Shown: positions 47,410 through 59,190 of the stretch, piece after piece
How positions within the stretch are numbered: the first letter of the stretch is position 1
Layout: each line of letters opens with the position of its first letter
Assembly: GCA_951230915.1 (NCBI GenBank)
Contig: OX579638.1
Coordinates: forward strand, 3,614,696-3,678,695
DNA from: Antitrichia curtipendula
Taxonomy: Eukaryota > Streptophyta > Bryopsida > Hypnales > Leucodontaceae
Direction of reading: 5' to 3'
DNA: 64,000 bases
Program-made: the position numbers and the translations under genes
The notes under the pieces: model-generated
Databases searched by the model: none
What the model was told of the DNA's origin: nothing
What the model saw: the letters and a program-made list of their open reading frames with translations, nothing else

Positions 47410-50400
47410 GTTGTCAACAGCCGTGCACCAGGACTCTGTACAAACATTTGCCATGTTGGCAACTCAACACTTGGGGCAATGAGTTTGGCACATAGATTAA
47501 TATAGTTCGGTGACTATTTTAATGTTGACTGCGAGTACCAAATTGTGGATTATAATCTTTTAATCCACGATTTGGAATTCTGATTTGGAAGCCACTATTT
47601 CCAATTAGTGTACTCAACATGTACAATCCAGTTGACGAGCGTGTGAATTGGGGGATGTGGGGAATGTCAACGTGGAGATGCTCGCAAGTTCTCAATTGTT
47701 GGAATTGCTTCCCGCCAAATGAGCTGGCCTCATTGCCGTTGCCAACAGGCTCATTGGCATCCCTCAACTGGTTTTGGGGTGGCTTTGGCACACGATTTGA
47801 GAGATTTCAGTTTAGGATGGCACTTCAGGACATTACCAATGTTGGAAAGGGTAGTTCGTATACAGCAGCTGTTATATTGGATAGTAAATTCGCCCCTATT
47901 GTGAGGAAAGGGGTTCGAATTGATCAGCAAGCCTCAAAAGCAGAGTTTCCAGCGTTGAGAGATTCTGGAGCCACCAACATTGATTTATGGTTGGATGGCA
48001 ATTTGTACCCAACAGATCCTGTCACAGGGAAGCCACCACCGTTTCAAACAATCAAGAGTTGCTTAGAATTTGTGTGTCACGGTGACTCTGGACTCCTAGG
48101 ATATTCTAGAAACCTTGTTAGCACCTGTGACTCAATAAAAGGCTTGGAAAGGCAATTACAGGAGACACAAGCTGATGCAATTCGGAAGAGGGAAGCCTTG
48201 CAAAATTCCATTGCGTTACTAACGCAGGATCTGGACGTTGCCAACAGTAGCTGGGCACAACGTTCAGAGGAACTTGTTGCAAGAAGTAAAGAGGAGATTG
48301 ACACTTTGAAGAGCGGTTTAGACTTCTTTAGGGCTCGATGTGTAGCAGTCGAAGAAGAGTTGCACAGGAATGAGGACCAACACAACAACAACTTGCAGTT
48401 GGCGAACGAACAAGGACGACAAGGTGCGCATCAGAAGGTCTTGCAGTTGGAGCATGAACTCATGGAAGCAAGAAAGTCCATAGTGAAATTCCAAAGGAAA
48501 ATGGAAAGAATGGTCAGGACTCCAGCAGGACCACAACTAAGACCATCGAAGGGCCTCGTTGAATTAGCGAAGAGTGGTGGCGCGTCGAGGGCTCGTATAG
48601 CCAAAATTCGAAGTTTGTTGCAACCGCAGGTAGTTCAAGCTATACACGCTGGCAACAGGACGTCTAACAGAAGGAAACGTCTGTGTGGCGACAAGGATAC
48701 CCAAGATGAGACCGGGCAGGCGATTGGACTATTGATGTCAAAGGGAGAGACGCTGGCGTTGATATCAAGTTCGCAACATAGTCATGCTGCAACCAGCATG
48801 ACGAACCACTACCTTGAGAAAATTGGGACGGAGTTGGGAACAGAAGCAATACTAGCAGCGTGCGATATGACTGGAGTGTCACAGAAAGGATATGGTGAGA
48901 TCTACAAGACGATCAAAGGGCGAGTGCAGCTCGTTGACAAACGCTTGAAGCCAACATTCTTGCCAAACCCGCACAAGGTTTGAAGTTATTATTCCCATTC
49001 CATGAAGGTAACTATCAACGTCCAATTTTTTTTTTGATTATCAAAATTCAGCCTTACAGTGTTTCCTATGACGGTTGTTGCTTACACATAAGTCCTTATC
49101 TAACTCTATATCATCCTAAACCGACTTGTTTCCAACGTGACGTTGAAAGAGGCACCTGTAGGAATGTAAGTGCTAAAATGTCTCAAAACTGACATTGATA
49201 GTTCTCTAAACTAACCATGCTCTACCACTTAGTTGGTAATTGCCACTATCTCCAACGTCCACGGAGGAAGGACATCTGCTACCCTGTTGGCACCCTCCTG
49301 CCTCCGGTTTACAAGGATGTCTGCAAACCCTTGCTGACGGACAGAGAAGCGGAAGTCTTCTGGAACCACACCTCCCAAGGTGATATCCACCTCTCTGCGA
49401 ATGTGTGCCAACGGCCATGTTCGACCCACCTGGAACCTTGCCACCGTCACACCTTCAAACAAACATGGGAGGACCACCATGTCCTCCTCCTGCACTTCGT
49501 CTATCTGTTGCCAACTAACACCATCTGGCGCCAGACGCTCTCGGCCGTACTTGAAATTTGTGTACAACGTTGCTCGCCCAACATGGTATCTACAGCACAC
49601 CCGACACGTCTAAGAAAGGTTGTTTTCAACGTTCGCAACAATTCACAAGCACCCTACACCCTAAAACACTCTCAATGGCACATGCAACAGTCTGTTGGCA
49701 ACAAAAGTCTCCTTACCTGAAGGCTACAGTGTCCATTGAGATTGTGCACCTGACAATGTCCTTGCCGAAGACTACTTTTTGATGCCAACCTGCGTCCATG
49801 AGGCTCGTGAACAACTCATCGGAGGGGCTGTTGACAACGTACAGGACGGCAGTGCGTCTCATCCTCTCCTCCTCACACGCAAAAAGATCTACAAATACAT
49901 GCAAGGGCATAAACCACTGGAGGTGGCCCATGCGGCTTCCAGTGGTGGCCTTGGTGACAGCTTGGAAATCGGCCCGAAGCTTGAACCGAAACGCTTCACT
50001 GGTGTGCATGTCGGGGAGAGGCCATTCGGGATCAGTGAAAGGTGGCAACGACAGTGGCTCAACTGATCCATATAGAAGCCCTGGTGTAGGTGGCACATAG
50101 ACAAGGTTAGAAAAAAATATCCCATTCTCCAGAAGCTCATTGTAGGACCTCCCATTCCGAGTGGCTTCACCAATTTCGCTGTGCACAACAACGATGACTC
50201 CAAGGATAGAAAGTGGGTCCACCCAGTCTTCAAAAAAGGATTGGTACAGAACTGTTTCCAACAGACAATACCACAAACCAAATTAGCAAAGCAGTGTAAA
50301 GCCCCAGCCACGTTTACTTTGATGGCCATCAAACTTTCAAGAACAACATGGCATCAAAGGTGGAAACAAAGCGCCATCTATTCTCACAATTGCATGGAAC

Positions 50401-51226
50401 CCGATCGTGGCGAATCTCTGGATCTAAGAGCACTTGATGCCGGTGGTAAGCATGTCTAACCAACACGGACTCCAATTCCGGCTTGTTGGAAACGGTCTTG
50501 CGCCCATCAAACTTGAACCGGAAGTCCATGATTTGAGCCTTGTAAGATCCCCTCATGCTCTCACCTCCATGCCGACGAGCCTCTCGAGCCCAAGTTCCAT
50601 TTCTACCAGGGTTCAACCTCACCCACGACAACCTCTCGTATCTCGTTGGAATCCACTCTCCCTGGTTATTGTGTGTGTTGTGGAGCGTCACTGCTGCCAC
50701 CTCCGAACGCGGTCTGCGATTCTCCATTCCTGATGACGTTGCCAACGCACAATTGATCACCTAACACTTGTTGGAAACGAGTTGCCAGTGATCACACAAT
50801 TTGGGCAGCACTCGACAACACTGGCATCCACACAATTCATGGAACTACAATGCATGGAACTGTGACATTGAACGAGTGACGCGTTTGGACCCATTCTGAA
50901 ATTGGAGCTCAGCCAATTCCGTGCCAAGTTTGAAATTCCCTCCAAGTTGTCAAACACATCGCATCATTGACAACGATGCGCGGCTCCACTACCGGTCCGC
51001 ATGCGGGACTAGTCCCTGCGTTTGGTACGCCCAATTGGAAATTCGTTTTATAACCCTACACACAGGACAGGGGACAACGGTACGCCAATAAAATATTGTT
51101 TCCAACGCGTCACTCCCATTGGTAGCAACGGGTGCTAAATCCCTCGTCATCACCTTATACTCCACGTTGGCAACGTGCAAGGTGGCATTTTCAGCAATTT
51201 CCAAGCACGAAAATTGCGTTGCCAAC
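47410..51226. repeat. Dispersed GTTGNCAAC palindromes
   Basis: Exact 9-bp palindromes GTTGNCAAC start at 47,410, 47,456, 47,738, 48,237, 49,507, 49,694, 49,830, 50,738, 51,166 and 51,218, mostly with a central C or G. Variants such as GTTTCCAAC and GTTGGAAAC add more. They fall in coding and non-coding parts alike, between the two ACAATTTGTC arrays. Confidence 0.75.
47619..48983 (+). CDS. Coiled-coil protein of unknown function
   Basis: Open for 454 codons. A more likely start is the ATG at 47,817 (Met67), since the segment before it is Trp/Cys-rich and unlike the rest, and GATTTCAG at 47,803-47,810 could be a splice acceptor. Residues about 175-295 are rich in Glu, Gln, Lys, Arg and Leu with heptad-like spacing, consistent with a coiled coil. 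A basic segment follows (around NRRKRL). The C-terminus has CDMTGVSQKGYGEIYKTI, which could be a small helix-turn-helix. No catalytic motif is visible. It faces a convergent minus-strand gene across a ~245-bp gap. Its intact frame contrasts with the decayed transposases elsewhere. A DNA-binding protein acting on the arrays is a guess. Confidence 0.6.
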   Translation: MYNPVDERVNWGMWGMSTWRCSQVLNCWNCFPPNELASLPLPTGSLASLNWFWGGFGTRFERFQFRMALQDITNVGKGSSYTAAVILDSKFAPIVRKGVRIDQQASKAEFPALRDSGATNIDLWLDGNLYPTDPVTGKPPPFQTIKSCLEFVCHGDSGLLGYSRNLVSTCDSIKGLERQLQETQADAIRKREALQNSIALLTQDLDVANSSWAQRSEELVARSKEEIDTLKSGLDFFRARCVAVEEELHRNEDQHNNNLQLANEQGRQGAHQKVLQLEHELMEARKSIVKFQRKMERMVRTPAGPQLRPSKGLVELAKSGGASRARIAKIRSLLQPQVVQAIHAGNRTSNRRKRLCGDKDTQDETGQAIGLLMSKGETLALISSSQHSHAATSMTNHYLEKIGTELGTEAILAACDMTGVSQKGYGEIYKTIKGRVQLVDKRLKPTFLPNPHKV

Positions 51227-51276
51227 TTAGGCATCTGGAGACCCGAATTTTCTTCTAATGTCACACACTCTTTGTG
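49229..51276 (-). CDS. Multi-exon gene of unknown function (partly resolved)
   Basis: The 3' part is well defined. An open exon ends with a GT donor after 49,717 (CAG|GTAAGG). The last exon runs 49,589-49,229, and the splice keeps the frame. This yields a protein of at least 290 residues with EDWVDPLSILGVIVVVHSEI, YVPPTPGLLYGSVEPL and TWPLAHIRREVDITLGGVVP. Upstream open segments at 50,760-50,329 and 51,276-50,993 (acceptor ATTTAG|C, donor CG|GTAGTG) probably belong to the same gene, but I could not join them in frame, so either introns were missed or the copy is damaged. No domain recognised. GC is higher than in the flanks. Convergent with the coiled-coil gene. Confidence 0.4.
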
Positions 51277-51401
51277 CTAAATGGTAAGACAATTAGTCAT
51301 GCTCAATATTTACCAAATTAGGGCTCAACTTGTTCACTTTAATTCACACATGTATCTGAAATAATCACTAGTTCCGTTCAACTCTTCAAACTCAGTCTTT
51401 T

Positions 51402-52884
51402 ACAATTTGTCTAATTGCTTCAGACTTACCGATTAGAGATCAAGAGACAATTTGTAAATTTCCAATCGGGAAATTTAATCTCTTAACAAATTTAAAGGTC
51501 ACATTAAAATGCTAGATAATAACTCTCCCTCCAAGATCAAACAATTCAATTCATACACATAACAATGACACACATAATTCAAATTTACAATTTAATTCAA
51601 TTTATAATGACAATTTGTCTATAAACCGTTAGTCCTTCTCTGTCTTCAACAATAGCATAGTTTTATACACACATCAAGCATGACGATTAGTCTTAATAAA
51701 TCACAAATAATAGACCCATGAATCATAAACAATTTCCAATTGTTTTTTATACACTTAACAATTTCACATATACGGATTTATCTTTGATTTACAAAAATCC
51801 ATAGAATTAAATATTTCACTCCTTGCACAATTATAATTCCGATGTGATTTTTATCATATCCAATTCATATCAATTACAATAACAATTTGTCTACACTCAT
51901 CTCTTCTCATTTACTAACTTAAAACAATCTTCAATACAGTCGTTCTTACAATGACCTGATATATAATAATTTGACCATATTCATATGGACAATTTGTCTC
52001 TCAAAACTCCTTTCAACATGATATCTTAACCAATTGATTTATAATCAGCCTTCACATGATTTTAAAATTTTGTATTCCAATTGCAATTCAAAGACAACTA
52101 GTCCAATAATAATATAATGCTAATTACAGAATAAACAATTTGTTTAAGAATTACATACTAGATAAATTGTTCTCGGTTGATCCTTCACGATCCAGCACCA
52201 AGCTTGATTTTTGCAGATGATTCTTTCGTCTCGTTGCTCCGACTCCGCAGTTGACAAATTGTTCCGGAGCAAGTATCTAAGTACAACGCTCAATTGACAA
52301 TTTATTTTATACAAATAACATTCACTAAACTCAAAAATTTACAATGAAAACCATACTGGCAAACTCGCAGTTCAATGGACTAAAATTAAATATGCAATTT
52401 GTATGACAATTAGTCATAACAGAATCAAAGGCATCCAATTAAATTGACCAAATGCGATAACTCATACACTTAGGCATTCACAATTTGTCACAACTACATA
52501 CATATAATCCATAGTGAAAGAACTTGGAATTAATACGTCAATTTGTTATAATAACAATTAGATAATTCAATAATCCAATCACTGGATTATTTCACAATTT
52601 CAAATACAATTTGTCACACACAACAAATCAATAGATTACAATCACTAATCCAATCACTAGATTACAATAATTCACCGCAGCACTCCTATGCTGAACAATT
52701 AGTTCAAAAAGACGATTTGTATTACAAAATTGAAAGAGTTCACAATTTACAAGAATAGCTTGACACTTAAGACACGCTAAAGATAACAGAGAGAGTGAGA
52801 GAGAAGAAGTTGACAATTTGTTCATCTTAAGCTACTGGAAAGGTGTGAGACCTTGAGTACCAACCGATGCTAAGACAATTTGTC
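51402..52884. repeat. Right subterminal array of ACAATTTGTC
   Basis: Exact copies of ACAATTTGTC start at 51,402, 51,610, 51,882, 51,989, 52,480, 52,606 and 52,875. Three of them are full GACAATTTGTC palindromes. Shorter relatives (GACAATTTGT at 51,446, GACAAATTGT at 52,253, CAATTAGTC in several places) fill the gaps. The orientation is the same as in the left array. Confidence 0.85.
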
Positions 52885-53060
52885 ACTCTTCCAATCTAGT
52901 TTATTCACAGCTCTTAAAATTCTTCATCTATTTGTTCATTTATCATTCCTTTTCTGTTTAATTCCTAAGACAAGTAATAAATGACTCCTTTTTACATTAC
53001 TAAAGACAAGTAGTCAAAACCAGAAAATTTATTGCGCTCACAATATCCAACCCTATATTA

Positions 53061-55700
53061 CATATAATCATGTTTCACACATTGAAGGCAACCTATAATA
53101 CATATATTTGCTTACAAATTTTATCTACAATGAATATATTAGACCCTATATTGTAATACACATAGTTCCTATGTTTTTTACTAGTGTCTCCCCCTCCCCC
53201 GAGCTTTCTGGATAAAGGTTTATGTACAGAGCTCTAAAAAATTTCGTATAATTTGGAATTGTACCTCCATTTACAAAAAATATAGTAAGTTGAAAGAAAT
53301 GAAGAATACTTCAAAAAAGCAAGATTGTGAAGAATTTAATTATGAAATTGAAAAATGCCAATTACAATGGTTGAAAACAAAATCCTACATATCCTTGTAT
53401 TTGTTTTTTGAAAATTGCAAAAAACACAAGGAATTATTTTTTCCACATATCTAACCGTAGAAATGTTAGTTTTAAGTGGAATTTGATGAAAGAAAAGGCC
53501 TTAGGAAAAGACTATAGATGTTAAGGGAACATGATATTCAATAATGTCATTGATTTCATTGAGTTTGTCCAATATTTATTGACGAAGTCATTAAATTTAT
53601 ATTTTTATTGAAATATCATCAATTTAATTGAAAAGAATATTTTTATTTATCTAAATTTGCATTAATTTTTATTAAAGAATACAAAGGACCATTTATGAGT
53701 TCTATGAATTTTTTTTTAAGTTTAAGGTAAATTTAGAGTATGCAGGCATTTTAATACTTAATAAGTATATTGTAAACATTGATACATAGTGTTTTACCTA
53801 ATTTCCTCAATTTCTATAATTATAATGATGAAGATTCCTTTGAAAAAACATTGGTTTTACAATAGGTGTCTATTGATACCTTGTCCTAACTTTATTTCAG
53901 GAATAAATTATATTTGATCCGATTTTATGTATTGAAGTGTTCTATGTATTAATAGGAAAAATTCAAATTAAATTCAAATAATATTTTTACATTTGGTAGC
54001 ATATTTATTTATATGCATTAAAAATAATTCAATTTATATATGAAGTTCAAATTCACTTACGCCAAACCCATTTGGCGATACAAAGTAAGATGTGGTCCTA
54101 GTAATCAAGGATTTCATGTTAATCTTAATTGCAAGGTTAGTTTGTTTTGCTAAAAGTCTTCAAAATGTATAATTAAACATGATTTATAAACTGATATGGT
54201 AAAAAAAGGAGAGATCGCCAATCAATCAATGTACAACTATTTAATTTTGAAGATTCTTTGAAAGTGCCATTTTTATTTTCAAGACTTCTAAGAACGTGCT
54301 CCATTCATGAAATATATTTTAAAATACGCGCAAATTTGAATGACTTAAATATAGATAAATTGTATGCAAAATAAGTTATCAAAATTGAATTCTAATGTCA
54401 TTTTCATTCTTACCAATGAAATAAATAATTAGCCAAATTTATTTTTTACATATCAAAGCAAAGTTATAATAACCAAAATTTCAACAAACAATTGAAAATT
54501 TGTATGTGAAGATAATTTTATTTAAGTTTCTTTTGAAGAAACAATGTAAAAGTAAAAATGCATATGGTTGAGGTTGTGTGAGCCTTGAAATATTCAATAA
54601 GAGTAGGATATATTGTTCTAAGAATAGACAATATTGTTGTTGAGTAATGAATATGAATCCATCAAGGCCCAACAATTTTTTAACAATGGAAAATTTCAAT
54701 GAATTGTCATACTTTGATATTTTTTTTGATATGTACGGTTTGAAATTTTTAATTCAAATTGTACAAAAGAAAAGACTACTTTACCTTATATACGTAGATT
54801 TAATTGTAAATTTTTTTGACAACTATATATTTAAATAATATCAATTTTAGATGATAAACTCTCTTATAAATTTTAAATAGAAAAAACAAGCTTTGGGGGA
54901 ATAAAAATAAAAAGAAGAAGACAAATGTTCCCCCCCCCCCAAAAAAAAAATAGATTAATTGATAACTAAAATTTTAATTTAGTTATTGACTACTTATAAA
55001 TTGAAGTACAATTTTTAAATGAAATGATTGATACAAATATTTTTTTAAATATTTTTTGATTTTTTAATAATTTATAACTTGGTTATTATAACTTTGCTTT
55101 GATATGTAAACCTAAAAAATTGTTGGGCCACACTTATTATTGACAAAAAAAACTTTTGGTACAACTAAATTTTTTTCAAGAATCTTTAGTAAGTGAGATG
55201 AAAATACTGTTTTTTAATTCACAAATTTCAAAATTTAATGGAGTGAACCACTACTAACTATAATACATTTTTTCCTTTTTTATGTTTCTTATAATTGAAT
55301 TAGAACATCTCCAAAAAATTTAGAGAATTTAAAGAAAGCATTAAATTTTTGTAAATTATTTTCTAAAAAACTTTAGTGTTATTTTAGAAAGAACTATAAA
55401 AATATAATAATTTAGAATTGAATTCACTCAATAGTATTTAACGTTCATAAAATTTTGAAATTACTGTAATTCTTATCAAAAAAAATTATTGAAAAACTTG
55501 TCTTTGTACTCAAAAAAAACAAATTGACAAATTTATGTGTGTGAGAAGTCAATTTCCATTAATAAGTTCAATTACTAATTTTTAATTACTAAAATAAAAA
55601 ATTTAGAATTTTAGAATTTTATGTTGTAAAAGTGTATTTTTAATACCACAATTTTTTTTTTTTAAATTTGTAATTCCACAATTTTCTTTGCAATTCTTTG
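53061..55700. other. AT-rich intergenic stretch
   Basis: No gene. About 53,290-53,520 reads as an old inverted TTAA element ending in a worn terminus (GACTATAGATGTTAA). A C-run followed by an A-run lies at about 54,929-54,948. The short ORFs have no motifs. Confidence 0.4.
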
Positions 55701-57539
55701 AAGGATAGGAAACACTTAACCCTTCAATGTCAATAAGGACGTTTGGCATCACGATGGATGACATGGTATTCTTATAATAGAACAGAAGTTCAACTACTCA
55801 TCAATTGAATTTTGTTGTCAAATGGCGGAAGATCTTCTACAATAGCTTGACTTTCAATGAGAGCTTTTGCCAATTTTTTAAGTCATAAATTCAGATAGTA
55901 ATAGAAACTTATGATTTTTGCAAACACCCTTTGTATTCTAAGCGTTAAGAGTCACTAAGACCTTGAATTTAAAAACCTTGAAATTCAAAAAACTACTTCT
56001 TTGCATTCTGCCAAGGTCTGTGAAGGTGCCGTGGTGGCAGAGCCTTCCGGCTTTCTGAAGGCGCGACAGTGCGATACCCCCGGGGTATCCGAACCATTGA
56101 CTGTACATTTGTACATTTGGAAGCTTCTTGTCGGCAATATGACATTTAGCAGCCTCATATGGGCAATATTGGGAAGCGTTTGCGGGGTTAGAGCTTCATC
56201 AGCAACGCGAGTCAGAAATGTTGTGCCAGGAGACATTGCCAAAAATTGTGGTTTTGGGGTGTGTTTTACAAAAAAGAAAACTGAATTCAAATAAGAACTT
56301 CAATCCTAGCAAACTGAAGTAAATTATTTTACCAAACTGTGGAAATAATTTCAGTCCGTTTTGACCGTGTATATTAAAAGATAATACTATTTGAAGTGAA
56401 AACTAGGCTTGCTAAGCTTCATTTCATTAGTTGGTCTCAAATTCAAAAAAGATCAATTTTTGGCTTAAATTCAAATTTTTAAAAAATAACCTGAATTGCT
56501 AGAAAACACTACATAGTGAACCATAGACTTGCCACTTTTTTATATAGAAAAGTCAAATATACTACAAGAAGAAAATATCAAACATTTTTGAATTCCTTGA
56601 AATGGGATTCAAACAACTCCTTTCCAAATTAGATGAAAAAACTTTTTTTTCCATCCTCAAGCTTCAATGAAATCATCCAAAGGACACAATATATCATCTT
56701 TGGCATTTTACAATTCAGACATTAGAACTTTTCTTAATCCTTACACCTAAAAAGACGGACATCAGTGACTACATATTTCAAACTTCAAAGTTCCTCTTTT
56801 TTTATGCTCTCATTTTGCAATTGTATGTATAATTGAATTTTTTACTTTAATTTTATAGAGATGTAGTAACATGTCTTCAAAAAGTCATAAATTTTTATTT
56901 TTTTGATAAAAGTTTGAAATTCTTGTGAATTTTTAAATAAAAAGTGAAAAAATCCAAATCAAATGTAAAACATGCTAAAAAAAATCTGAAATTTTTGTCA
57001 TTGGTATATATATTGTTTTAGATATATCATAGTCCAAAATATTAATGACGTCATTATAAATTTAGAAAATCAAAACTTTAAGGTAATCAATCCAAGCTTC
57101 AAATTACAATAAAAGATGGAAATTTTCAAATTTTTCAAATTTTTCGATTGGAATAAGAAGTAAAATTAACACGTTTCATTTCAAAAGTTGGGCTTAAATT
57201 CAAAAAACATCATTTTCATGACTCAAATTCACATCAAAAGCAAGGATGTAAAAGATGTCAAATTGCATGACATTAGAGTCCATGGATCAAGAATCTTCTT
57301 ATATAAAAAAGGTCAAAAATATTACAATTAGGCAATATTCAACAATATTCTCGAACCAAATATTCAAATACCTTCCTCAAAAAATAATTGAATGTAAAAT
57401 TGCGTTTTTTAATATTCCAAGTCTTTACAAAATCATCCATCAATCAATAATTGGTTACTAGAGGGTTATAAGGTTAATGCCAAAAGAATAAGACCTATCA
57501 CTAAGGTACTTTGTCAAAAATGATTTGATCGATTCATGG
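55701..57539. other. Repeat-derived intergenic DNA with a GC-rich island
   Basis: TTAACCCTTCAATGTC at 55,717 looks like another worn TTAA-family left end, and 56,230-56,400 matches element M. Between them a GC-richer island (about 56,010-56,230) holds overlapping ORFs on both strands without motifs. It includes a palindrome at 56,073-56,089 (GATACCCC, one central C, GGGGTATC). Confidence 0.4.
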
Positions 57540-58890
57540 ACTATAATCTAGATTTTTGCCTATTCCACAGACATCCAAAACTATAATATAGGGGTTCAAT
57601 ATCCAAGGAGTGATCAATTAGTATAACGTATCATGACTGAAGTCACATTTACAAATAGAAATGTTTCATAGTTCGATCCTAATGGAAAGTATAACTAAAT
57701 TAGTCCTTAATTTTAGGTAAGGATTCATTCTCTTATTCTGTAGCTAATTTCCGTCCGACACATATGGATGCAACAAAACAATTATGTCGTCCTTGTCTTA
57801 TTCTAGTAGGGGGGGCTCAAACAAGAAGCACGCTTAAGCAAGGGAAACATAACATATAGCTTTAAGCATACAAGTCTTCATTTTTTGTTGCATTCACTTG
57901 AAGCATCACTCATTGCTCAACAAACCACAATTAGTACTTCAATATCCACAGTTAATTGAAGTCTTTACAATCACTTATAGTGTATATGTACTAATTTGCT
58001 TAAAGCCATATTATCAAAACAATCCAACTGTAATCATTCACTATCAACTACACAATTGCTTTAAGCCTTCTCAAATATATTAATATTATCAGTACTAATG
58101 CTCTCTCATTCTCTCTTTATTAATCCATAATCAAACGTATAAATAACAACACAACTTCAAGTTATAAAGTAGAACTCAGTTGTTCAATCATAGGATACAT
58201 AATTCCATACAACATCCAATCATTGGGACTTTTACACAACAAATACATAATCTTTGAACTCAATAATTAATTTTCCTCTTTGAAACACAACAAGCTTTAA
58301 GCTCTTCCACAACACTCATACAATGCTTAAAGTTTATTTAGTAAACACAATATAGTTGTTTTAGGCGTACACTAGACAACATCCAGCTTCAAGCACAATC
58401 AGCACATACAAAGCTTAAAGCATACTCAATTAATACAACCATTCAATGAAGCAATATTACAGACAATTGCTTTAAGCTTTAATAAATCACATACTATTCC
58501 AAGCTTATACAACAAACACAACAATTCAATCAAAATCAAATATACACAACAATTGCTTTAAGCGCAAGAAAACAAGAATTCCACTCACTGAAAATTACAC
58601 ATAAACAATTGCCCAATCACTGTGACTTACACACAATTCAGAATATGCGCTTAAAGCTTTAATTACACATAGAAAAATGGTTCACTAAAATGGCACTGAA
58701 GTGTTCCAAAACTCATACACACAAGAGAAAAGATGAAGAACAAAACTCTAAGAAGATAACGTTGCTACAAGCTAAAAAAGCAAGAGAGAAAATACTTCCA
58801 AAAATTTCCTTTTAATTAGCTAGCTTCAAGCAACTCCCCAAATCTTATCGATTTAACCATCAATAGTCCAACTGCTTAAAGCTACTCTTG
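57540..58890. mobile_element. Second related element end with GCTTWAAGC array
   Basis: 57,540-57,680 is similar to 46,545-46,690, sharing TATAGGGGTTCAA and flanking bases. It is followed by a ~1-kb AT-rich segment with exact palindromes GCTTWAAGC starting at 57,859, 57,998, 58,058, 58,294, 58,413, 58,469, 58,555, 58,649 and 58,874. ACAATTTGTC is absent here and GCTTWAAGC is absent from the other element's array, so related ends carry different palindromes. The other end of this element was not identified. Confidence 0.5.
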
Positions 58891-59190
58891 GAATCCATGG
58901 TGATTTCTCAAATCATTTAATATTTAGACTCCTATCACTATGTAAATCTAAAACCAAATGCAAAATAAACTCTCTTTATAGATGAAAACTAGAAGTAACA
59001 TTTATTTACAATTTTTTAGGCTTACATGGACCAACAAGTACATTTTTTTCTATAGTAATCCTAAGAGTCATCTATTGTCTACTTTGGAACCTCAACATTG
59101 TTCAAGAGTTAACCTTCAAAGGTCCTCACATCTAAAAACAAATGAACCTTGTTCAAATTTAATTGTAACTTCTATAGTAAATATATATCA

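Larger units (their letters stand above)
46590..53060. mobile_element. Candidate large two-gene element with ACAATTTGTC subterminal arrays
   Basis: A block with two convergent gene-like regions (plus 47,619-48,983 and minus 51,276-49,229) is flanked on both sides by AT-rich DNA studded with ACAATTTGTC. The left end has TATAGGGGTTCAAAATC (46,592-46,608). The right end, read inversely, has TAATATAGGGTTGGATATTG (53,060-53,041). Both resemble TAATATAGGGGTTCAATATC at 57,584. No target duplication could be fixed. The convergent layout recalls MuDR and the subterminal arrays recall En/Spm, but the proteins look like neither. Boundaries are approximate. Confidence 0.45.

Noticed and set aside
47905..47925. 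tRNA B-box-like word (GGTTCGAATTG)
   Set aside because: It lies inside the intact coiled-coil ORF; no cloverleaf arms or A box at the right distance. A similar word near 57,666 also lacks a T-arm stem.
49217..49720. Plus-strand ORFs at 49.2-50.7 kb
   Set aside because: Several overlapping plus-strand frames lie opposite minus-strand exons whose splice sites keep the frame; the minus-strand reading is preferred.
51402..52884. CRISPR-like interpretation of the spaced repeats
   Set aside because: Spacing is irregular, repeats are only 10-11 bp, and the sequence is a plant nuclear genome.
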